From Vibrio penaeicida (lineage in GTDB: Bacteria; Pseudomonadota; Gammaproteobacteria; Enterobacterales; Vibrionaceae): a DNA stretch of 64,000 nucleotides. The stretch lies in contig NZ_JAUYVM010000013.1 of NCBI RefSeq assembly GCF_030689305.1, forward strand, positions 62,001 through 126,000. Direction: 5' to 3'. Shown here piece by piece: positions 37,701-43,305 of the stretch. The first letter of the stretch is position 1. Each line of letters begins with the position of its first letter. The position numbers and the translations under genes were made by a program. The notes below the pieces were generated by a model. It was not told the origin of the DNA. It did not search any database and worked only from the letters and a program-made list of their open reading frames with translations.

Positions 37701-40700
37701 CGGTACGGTTCCAGCCAATGGCACAGGAGCGGTTGTACTCAAAAGGCTGGACTTAGCAAAGCAAGATGGCGACCGTATTTACTGTGTGGTGAAAGGCAGT
37801 GCCGTAAACAACGACGGTGGAAACAAAGTCAGCTTTTATGCTCCCTCTGTTCATGGTCAGCGCGATGTCATCGTTCAAGCCCAGCGAAATGCCCAAGTAT
37901 TTTCCGAGCAAGTACAGTATGTAGAAGCGCACGGTACTGGTACTCCGTTGGGTGATCCCATTGAAGTGGAAGCTTTATCCGCCGCGTTTGAAGCAAACCG
38001 AAAGTCACCAGACACCAATGGGTTATGTCAGCTAGGATCCCTTAAAAGTCAGATGGGACATTTAGGCAGTGCGGCTGGAGTGGCTGGGTTCATTCGTACG
38101 GCTTTGTGCCTATATCACCAACATTACCCGGCAACACTTTGGTCGGACAGCCTAAATGAAGCCATTGATTTTAAAGCGGCTGGTTTTGCCTTGAGTACGC
38201 AAGCCTACACCTGGGAAGGTCGGAATAGATTCGCTGGTGTTAGCAGCTTTGGTATGGGAGGCACAAACGCGCATGTGATTCTTGGAGCTTTCGATGACGT
38301 CATTAATGGTGATCTCAAATGGGATAAGCTACCAACCACATTCAATACTAAATCGTACTTGAGTCCATATTACGCAAACCCCATTCAAACCAGTGAACTC
38401 CAGCACACGGTAGAACGAATTCGAGTGCCATTTGAACAGTGGTTTTTGGAAGAAAGCTGGCAGCGGGTTCTTCGAGTAAAACCGGTTAAAGGGGTAAACA
38501 ATCAAACCCTCTTTATTGGCAAAAAAAGTGAGTATCGTGATGAGGTCATAGCCCATTATCAGCAGCAAGGTAATCAAGTCACTTACGTTTCTAACTCCGC
38601 AAACTTGCCAGCATGGTTGAACATTGAATCCAACGAGGTTGCGCAGCTAAATGTAGTCGTATTTAGCCAAAGTGATCATTCAGGGAGTGGTTCTATACAA
38701 CCCCTGTGGCAACGAGTTGAGCTGGTTCAAGCCTTGCAATCTTGCAGTTCAACCACTGACATCCAAGTGATTTTCTTAAACTCAAACTCAGCAGAGGTGT
38801 TGGGAAACGAGCTGGTTAACCCTGATAGCGCTTTAATGAATGGTTTGGTTAAAACCATGACCATAGAAAACCCAAGTATGAATGGCTATTGTTTGGATGT
38901 GAGTGAAAGTGAGTCGTCATCTGATTTAGCGGCTTCTTTGACCCATCTATTCAGTTCATCGTGCGCCAGTTTAAGTCAGCCTAATGAGCCCTTTTTCGCC
39001 TTACGACACGGCTATTTATGGCAGCAAGCTTTTGTAGAATCGCTTATTGAATCAACAGAGTTAGATCCCCTAACAGAGCAAGATCTGTCTAAACAGAGCA
39101 GCGAATCCAACGTGTTTATTGTTACGGGTTCGAAAGGAGGCATTGGACGGCATTTAACCCAGCACCTTTTAGCGCAAGATAGCCAAAACGTGGTGATAGG
39201 ACTATCTCGCTCAGCAAAGCAAGAACATATCCAGCAAGGTGTGAGGGAACAACACATCCAGTGCGACATCTCAAATGGTGCGCAATGGCAATCGCTGGTG
39301 GAACAAATTCACCAAACTTTTGGCTGTGTAAAAGGCATTATTCACGCCGCTGGGCTAGCTGGCGGTGCGATGATACACACGCTCAATGCCGATACCCTCC
39401 AACAAAACGTGGGCGCTAAAGTGCTAGGTGCTATTCAACTGGCTCATTCGATCGATACGTTGAAGCCGGAGTTTGTTTTGTATTGCTCGTCGATGTCTTC
39501 CATTTATCCTGTGGCTGGGCAAACCGATTACAACGCAGCAAATGCGTTTCTGAATCAGATGTCTTTTTGTCGAAGAGATTCAACAACACGGATGATTTCG
39601 GTTAATTTCCCGACATGGCTGCAAACGGGCATGGCAAAAGACGTCAATAAAACAGATTTTGCGATAACGCCACAAGAGGGGCTAATGGTTTTTGATAGGG
39701 TGATACATAGTCTTTTCGAAGGCTGTTTGTATGTGTCGCCTTTAAATCAGGTCGATGCGCGCAATTTCTTTCACTCGCTCAATCATCGAGACGTCCGTAC
39801 TCGTAATGATAAAAACAGCGCCGAACAAAGCGGATATTCAAAGAATTCGATTGTCGAGGATACGAACAATAATCTAGACATTCGCCTTAAGCTAACAGCG
39901 TTATTTGCAGAAATGTTGGGGATGGAAGAGAGCGATATCGACCCCGATGTTTGCTTTTACGATTTAGGTGGTGATTCGTTAACTGTGCTCGATTTGTTGG
40001 ATGTACTAAACGAATTATTCCCTGATGCTTTTACCCTGGTGCAACTGAATCAGAATGTCTCTATTGATTCGCTTACTCTTCATTTGGAAGCTGGTCTCCA
40101 TCTAGAGAAAAACGGGCATTTAGAAAAGAACACCCATTTAGAAAGTAGCGATGAGTTAGAAAATAGCGGTGAGTCAGAAAAAGTCCGGCACGTAGACGTA
40201 CTGATTCATCCGGTAGGCGGTGATGTGTCGGGTTACCGAAAGTGGCGAGAGTGTTACCCGAAAAGCAGAGAACTGATCGCTATTCGAGATCCATTATTGG
40301 AAGGAGGGGCGTCATTGAACACGATTCAAATGTGCGCTCAAGAGTATTGCGCTCAACTTTCTCCTCATCGAGTCAAACGCGTGATTGGTTGGTCTTTTGG
40401 TGCAGTAGTGGCGCAGGAAATGGTGAAGCAATTAGGTGACGATGTGGAGCTGGTTTTGATAGACCCTCCTGCACTTAACCATTCTGCACAACATCTTCCA
40501 GAGCTTGCCAACTCGGTTTTTGTTAAAGAAGTATTGCAACAATACCCTGAACTTAAAGGGCGATTGAACGAGCACAGTTCAGTGAATGACATTGTCGATG
40601 CCATGCATACAAATGGTAGTGAAGCACGCCAGTATTTGGAGCGCGTTGTTTCTGCTTGCCAGAAGAATGCCAATGCGTTGAGGCAATACAAACCTAGCAA

Positions 40701-40896
40701 AATTCACGTTAAGCAAGCTTGGTTGTTTGTAGCGTCGGAGCATTCTCAATCTGAAAAAATCGATGTCACAAAATCGTGGTTAACCATTCTTCCTGACATC
40801 AACATTCATGAGGTAAATGGAGATCATTACTCGATTTTGTGTGAAACGGGATCGCGTAATATGTTGACCATGATAGGGGAAAGCGCACCACATTAG
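31705..40896 (+). CDS. Hybrid NRPS/PKS 3: A-PCP-C-A-PCP-KS-KR-ACP-TE, no AT
   Basis: 3063 residues. It opens straight into an adenylation domain with no docking region or C domain. Order: A (TSGSTGLPKG about residue 159), PCP (GGDSL about 569), C (HHLIVDG about 771), A (about 1283), PCP (SGFNSL about 1679), ketosynthase from about 1763 (TACSSSL with Cys at 37522, EAHGTGT, KSQMGHLGSAAG), ketoreductase (TGSKGGIG about 2474, SSMSSIYP and YNAAN about 2609), ACP (LGGDSL about 2757), thioesterase (GWSFG about 2896, Asp in IDPPA, His in GDHYSIL about 3041). By-eye codes are DAFFLGVTF, a typical isoleucine code, and DATKVGEVG, typical of asparagine. The roughly 280 residues between KS and the KR nucleotide site fit the structural half of a KR, leaving no room for an acyltransferase. 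Expected chemistry: Ile-Asn, extension by a malonyl unit, reduction to a beta-hydroxy acid and TE release. Confidence 0.95.
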   Translation: MIEQFMQVVKEQGNQIAVEDGSLSLSYSELDSISNALASSLANIGVHEGAHVGLCLPRSAELIATMVAVIKLGACYVPIEPSMPVSRRQALFEQCDIRTVLSYSEQIEIWRYEEAEISVAELFDFKAEFSHALSQAKSGELVEFETFTASPDTLACLFFTSGSTGLPKGVSVLNSGIKSVVHQPNYVPLTSGKRVGNFANPSFDALTFEVWGALLNGATTVVFTQEEINDPQALARKIEQSALDVAFMTTGLFNLMVLEFPQSLVHIKHLLVGGEAFVASNAAPFFDAATSAGFEGSDYPALYNVYGPTECTTFSACHRLQPESVEQYIRDARVPIGKGINRTQVYVVVEQNRLALSGEVGEIAISGPALARGYYGDETRSAERFVYLPWLKEHVYLSGDLGMQNEQGDIEFLGRADQQVKVRGHRIELSEIEQCIQSHPDVLHASCVSVKEQETDIYAYLSLHSQVSKETLRQHIRQYLPSYMVPHRFFTISQAPLNKNGKLDKRRLRDMEHVELVSEQSTVQFSDQIDVLAPTVGKQFVSVVREMLKLESSPNQNSRFLENSLVENGGDSLKAMRIIARLRKQLSGSLELSVGDFMASTSLIHLATDIEQQYAALSESESEKNSENWDESRAETHSNVYSASPEQSRLALLQYLNTDSTAYNAPFVFTLTGNVDVEALQKAWIGVVKQHGALRSQFSTSSTGVKVEECEFQDEMGSLRYQLLPEHRVNKAINARVTQRFNIEAAPLFTSDLIKVDGSQQQATYHLVLCFHHLIVDGWSINVLLNDLSRAYEAFTSNQALKVDRKVSKYLHFSQQRQAAITASSYQKHMEFWRSQPLNAVPSLFSSLSLVHKQVEPDGVVKKTFTPKEWSALKSNAQNRGMSLFSALLGVWGLTLNRYFHQDRVAIASPVANREGGNFENLVGMCANTCLFNIEMPIGLEVSKFLNKTHYNVTQVQKHQQVDFADVASIVQQRSVSGVSDDVIESMLVLENTDPSVLTIKGAEINAQTLFSGEAKFPITLFVNDCGDNTELVLEYQGKKISNGAANAMVASFMTLSTHLFQSLDRAIQQVPYLSPSQLAQVAVFSEPQLQEYQSSSPSLPWHRVEDWFAYQASVSPHNIAVEMEGQQLSYQALDAKSEKLAVALRAQYQRAPSETIVGLSFYRGIELVVAVMAILKSGAAYLPLDPDYPKQRLNTMCELANLDLLLTEEGNLHSFVRNSTSNKSEADSISSPVYCLNSSFELKPVTNKESHKESQQSSEHIDATAPPEVIEKQGSDRAYVIYTSGSTGVPKGVEIPHDALLNYLDHCVNHYFEDAQVSAGVVSSSVNFDATVTTLLAPLVAGKTVKLIPQDGNDVHSLASTIKNATEPMVFKLTPTHLKALNHYLRNEQIELAHRFVVGGEAFDTATAKQCQRWLPSAKLINEYGPTEATVGCSTYVYPPQMNQYDDAALPIGHPICGVNLHVLNRHAQLCAQNVIGEIHISGSGVALGYLNQGEKTRERFVHLDINGAIQRCYKTGDFGYWNTNGELIFCGREDDQIKLNGYRIELGDIEAALAFALPNVRSAVALKQSENAMLVAYVELCVKQLANKQQVVMDALAKQLPSHMIPSHFCSVDTLPETPNGKLDRDALPTPDLATKINNGEQEKAHSESPLVNHLISMFSQQNGAQVHPNTPFFESGFNSLNLMKMHSQLLQDEWLCSQFPPINLVDLFAYPSIRKLAEFLMQEEASCGEFESNESNERKGSAQTKEKRKAVNSEIEKSHDIAVIGMAVNLPAASDLSEFWEVIKNGKECIERIPLDKNREKFDEENWVSVRSSMLGVTDFDPAYFGISEHDAKLMDPQQRHALMTAVHALENAGIEEKVGSNGSDMEPHSSLSKDARKIGVFMSASDNTYGPAIAKHGEEKIDPYHLSLLNEKDFIATRIAYHLNLSGPAITAQTACSSSLVAIHQACQQIQLGDCDIALAGGVNADLETLDGYPFRKGMILSEDGHCKPFSNHASGTVPANGTGAVVLKRLDLAKQDGDRIYCVVKGSAVNNDGGNKVSFYAPSVHGQRDVIVQAQRNAQVFSEQVQYVEAHGTGTPLGDPIEVEALSAAFEANRKSPDTNGLCQLGSLKSQMGHLGSAAGVAGFIRTALCLYHQHYPATLWSDSLNEAIDFKAAGFALSTQAYTWEGRNRFAGVSSFGMGGTNAHVILGAFDDVINGDLKWDKLPTTFNTKSYLSPYYANPIQTSELQHTVERIRVPFEQWFLEESWQRVLRVKPVKGVNNQTLFIGKKSEYRDEVIAHYQQQGNQVTYVSNSANLPAWLNIESNEVAQLNVVVFSQSDHSGSGSIQPLWQRVELVQALQSCSSTTDIQVIFLNSNSAEVLGNELVNPDSALMNGLVKTMTIENPSMNGYCLDVSESESSSDLAASLTHLFSSSCASLSQPNEPFFALRHGYLWQQAFVESLIESTELDPLTEQDLSKQSSESNVFIVTGSKGGIGRHLTQHLLAQDSQNVVIGLSRSAKQEHIQQGVREQHIQCDISNGAQWQSLVEQIHQTFGCVKGIIHAAGLAGGAMIHTLNADTLQQNVGAKVLGAIQLAHSIDTLKPEFVLYCSSMSSIYPVAGQTDYNAANAFLNQMSFCRRDSTTRMISVNFPTWLQTGMAKDVNKTDFAITPQEGLMVFDRVIHSLFEGCLYVSPLNQVDARNFFHSLNHRDVRTRNDKNSAEQSGYSKNSIVEDTNNNLDIRLKLTALFAEMLGMEESDIDPDVCFYDLGGDSLTVLDLLDVLNELFPDAFTLVQLNQNVSIDSLTLHLEAGLHLEKNGHLEKNTHLESSDELENSGESEKVRHVDVLIHPVGGDVSGYRKWRECYPKSRELIAIRDPLLEGGASLNTIQMCAQEYCAQLSPHRVKRVIGWSFGAVVAQEMVKQLGDDVELVLIDPPALNHSAQHLPELANSVFVKEVLQQYPELKGRLNEHSSVNDIVDAMHTNGSEARQYLERVVSACQKNANALRQYKPSKIHVKQAWLFVASEHSQSEKIDVTKSWLTILPDINIHEVNGDHYSILCETGSRNMLTMIGESAPH
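40081..40188 (+). repeat. Six degenerate 18-nt tandem repeats between ACP and TE of protein 3
   Basis: Six consecutive 18-nt units starting at 40081 encode HLEAGL, HLEKNG, HLEKNT, HLESSD, ELENSG, ESEKVR. The unit decays towards the TE. It forms a flexible, charged ACP-TE linker and is the longest of the linker repeats in the three synthetases. Confidence 0.9.
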
Positions 40897-40911
40897 GAGA
40901 AGCCTAAATGA

Positions 40912-40939
40912 AAACGCCCTGCTCAGTGAGAGGGCGTTT
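40912..40939 (+). terminator. Hairpin at the end of the NRPS/PKS operon
   Basis: AAACGCCCT (40912-40920) and AGGGCGTTT (40931-40939) pair perfectly, with an inner CTC/GAG extension. It begins 15 bp after the last synthetase stop. It sits between two convergent genes and may serve both strands; T tracts are short. Confidence 0.7.
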
Positions 40940-40991
40940 AGGTTTAAATGAACAGCAACCCGCAATTTAAATAGCGAATTATGTAAGTTGC

Positions 40992-42098
40992 TTATTGGCC
41001 GGAGTAACGAAAAGCCTCGCGAGTGAGGGTATTCAGCTCTACATCACTCATGCCACTGTGAGCCACAGTAATACGCCCGAGATAGATATGCGGGACTTCT
41101 GCTGCGCGCTTTTCAACATAAAATTTAATTGCTTCAGCCGTCGCTACGCCCAAATCATCGCTCATGCGCATGGGGGTGGCATCCAATTCATCGCGCTTTA
41201 TTTTCTCTATCTCTTTTGCCGTTCCACCCCAACCAGTCACAAAAATATCTTCATGCTTATTGGCTTCAATTAAGGCGTCTACAGCGCCAATGGTCATGGC
41301 AGTATTGGCATTATGAAGCATGGAAACTTCAGGAAAATTATCTAACACTAAACGAACGCCATCAGCTCCCCCGAGCTTCTGATACTGTCCGAAATGTTCG
41401 TAAAGGCTAAGCCAATCGCCTTTCTCTTCCACACAGTCGATAAAACCTTGTGAACGTTGAGTATCGGTGATTCCGGGAATACCACGGTTAGCGGCAAATT
41501 CCACTCCTTTCCCTAACTCCTTGATTACATAGTCACAAAGTACTTCTGCTCCCATTGCGCTGGAAAAATCAAACCAAGCATCTGGTTGATGACTCCATTC
41601 GGGATTGGGTGTATGGAACGCCCAAATGAAGGTTTGAAAATCTCTAGCCGCAGATAATTTTTGAATATTCCCGGCTTGTATACCAAGCTCAGATGGTCCG
41701 AAAATGACAAAATCGTATGGAATGTCTGAATTGAGAACCGTTTCAGTATATTGTGTTTGCAACGAGTGCTCTATCTGCTTTGAGGCAAACTCATCGATTT
41801 CAAAAGGGAGGTTTAGCGCCTCCAAACGTTTTGTCATTGCTATGAAGTTACGTACCCAAAAATCAGAGATATCGGCGCTTGGATAAATAATTGCAATGCG
41901 AACGGGCTTGTTAAGTTTTTTAGTTAGCGGTTCAGGGTTGGCGCTTACCGTAACTTGAAAACTGTCTAGTTTGTTTGCATCTACTTGATGTGTATAGGAG
42001 TTCTCGCCCTTGTTGTCCTTGGTTAAGCCTTCCATTGGCGTCGTAGCTAGAGCTATGAATATTGCAGCAAGAAAATATTTATAAATCTGGTCACCCAT
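40992..42098 (-). CDS. LuxP-like periplasmic binding protein
   Basis: About 368 residues from the ATG at 42098; a TTG at 42110 is possible. An N-terminal hydrophobic signal (YKYFLAAIFIALATT) is followed by a type-I periplasmic binding fold. Compared from memory with V. harveyi LuxP, the autoinducer-2 receptor, several stretches correspond: IIYPSADISDFWVRN, GAVDALIE, VTGWGGT, PMRMSDD and the terminal AFRYS. Residues corresponding to LuxP Ser79, Trp82, Arg215, Trp289 and Arg310 appear kept, whereas Gln77 becomes Asp and Ser265 becomes Asn. It is therefore a LuxP relative, possibly with a changed ligand. No LuxQ-type kinase and no ABC permease lie nearby. It is divergent from a second binding protein and a GGDEF-EAL gene, which suggests signalling rather than uptake. 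Confidence 0.8.
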   Translation of the reverse strand: MGDQIYKYFLAAIFIALATTPMEGLTKDNKGENSYTHQVDANKLDSFQVTVSANPEPLTKKLNKPVRIAIIYPSADISDFWVRNFIAMTKRLEALNLPFEIDEFASKQIEHSLQTQYTETVLNSDIPYDFVIFGPSELGIQAGNIQKLSAARDFQTFIWAFHTPNPEWSHQPDAWFDFSSAMGAEVLCDYVIKELGKGVEFAANRGIPGITDTQRSQGFIDCVEEKGDWLSLYEHFGQYQKLGGADGVRLVLDNFPEVSMLHNANTAMTIGAVDALIEANKHEDIFVTGWGGTAKEIEKIKRDELDATPMRMSDDLGVATAEAIKFYVEKRAAEVPHIYLGRITVAHSGMSDVELNTLTREAFRYSGQ

Positions 42099-42186
42099 CA
42101 CTGTTACCAATTGTTTAATTATGTATTAACATTATTGTTAATCTATACAAAAATGCTTACAAAAAAATAATTAAATATACAAATAT
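42099..42186. promoter_or_regulatory. Divergent promoter with palindromic operator candidate
   Basis: A very AT-rich 88-bp gap between the two divergent binding-protein genes. At 42125-42142 it holds a perfect 7-bp inverted repeat, ATTAACA-TTAT-TGTTAAT, placed where one bound protein could control both promoters. Confidence 0.5.
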
Positions 42187-43305
42187 ATGAAGAAAATCAT
42201 ACGCTGGTCCGTTTCTTGGTTCATAGTTGCTTATAGCTCATACAGTATAGCCAATACTTTTGATGGGGATTTTCTCGCTTATGCGCGCGAAAAAGTTGCA
42301 AAAGCAGTGGCAAGTGACCTGAATTGGGATGGTCCTACAGACGGACCGAAAATGGTCCACGAGAAAAACATTATCTTTATTGCTTCCGATCTAAGAAATG
42401 GAGGCGTTTATGGCGTGGCAAGGGGAATGTCACAAGCCATTTCCAACTTAGATTGGCATCTCCGCTTCATCGATGGATTGGGATCTGAAGTAAGGCAGGG
42501 AGCAGCATTGCGAAAAGCCATTGGGTTTGAACCGGATGCTATCGTTCTTGGAGGAATAGATGCGCAACGTCACCGAGAAACTCTGAAGCTTGCTGAAAGC
42601 CTAGGCATTGTGGTAATTGGTTGGCATGCAACCGAGCAGGCTGGTGGAAATGAAGAGCTTGGGTTGTACATGAACATCACGACCGACCCGATCGATGTGG
42701 CTGAAGTGGCGGCGCTACTGGCAATTGTGAATTCTAACGGCAATGTTAATGCTGTGGTATTCACGGACCCTAACTACGAGATTGCCACCATAAAAGCCAA
42801 CGTGATGGCAGATACCATCAAGCGCTGTCAAACTTGTAATCTATTGGAAGTACAACCGCTACCGTTGGATAAAATAGCCGAGGAGATGCCAGAAACCTTC
42901 GAGTACCTTTGGGATAAACATGAAGAACAGATCACTCACATTTTGGCTATTAATGACTTATACATCGACTACGCAATCCCATCACTAGAGTCCAATATAG
43001 AGAAAGGGAAGCCCGTTTCAGACAATATTTCTGCGGGTGATGGAAGTAAAGCGGCGTATAAGCGCATAGACCAAGATTATTTCCAGTTAGCCACCGTTCC
43101 TGAGCCTCTTTACCTGCAAGGTTGGCAGACAGTCGATGAGCTAAACCGAGCTTTTCATGGTATGCCACCAAGTGGGTATTCGGCACCTGTACACTTAGTG
43201 ACACCGGAAAACGTAGCGGAACTTATCAATCAGGAAGATACGGGTATTTATGACCCCCAAAATGGTTACCGTGACGCCTACCTAAAAATATGGAAGGGTC
43301 GATGA
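42187..43305 (+). CDS. Periplasmic sugar-binding-type sensor protein
   Basis: 372 residues. The signal peptide is MKKIIRWSVSWFIVAYSSYSIA, with mature start near NTFDG. The fold is that of type-I periplasmic binding proteins (Peripla_BP_4 style): KNIIFIASDLRNGGVYGVARGM, a central PDAIVLGGID hinge segment and THILAINDLYIDYA in the second lobe. Two cysteines (CQTC) may form a disulfide. No ABC transporter genes accompany it. Its stop overlaps the next start as ATGA, so it is translated together with the GGDEF-EAL membrane protein and most likely acts as that protein's periplasmic ligand sensor. The ligand is unknown. Confidence 0.8.
   Translation: MKKIIRWSVSWFIVAYSSYSIANTFDGDFLAYAREKVAKAVASDLNWDGPTDGPKMVHEKNIIFIASDLRNGGVYGVARGMSQAISNLDWHLRFIDGLGSEVRQGAALRKAIGFEPDAIVLGGIDAQRHRETLKLAESLGIVVIGWHATEQAGGNEELGLYMNITTDPIDVAEVAALLAIVNSNGNVNAVVFTDPNYEIATIKANVMADTIKRCQTCNLLEVQPLPLDKIAEEMPETFEYLWDKHEEQITHILAINDLYIDYAIPSLESNIEKGKPVSDNISAGDGSKAAYKRIDQDYFQLATVPEPLYLQGWQTVDELNRAFHGMPPSGYSAPVHLVTPENVAELINQEDTGIYDPQNGYRDAYLKIWKGR

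Noticed and set aside
38290..39120. A degenerate acyltransferase between KS and KR
   Set aside because: The stretch lacks the GHSxG-type and HAFH-type AT motifs, and its length fits the structural half of a ketoreductase.
40992..42098. Calling the LuxP-like gene luxP itself
   Set aside because: No luxQ follows, and two pocket residues seem changed; true luxP is normally paired with luxQ.
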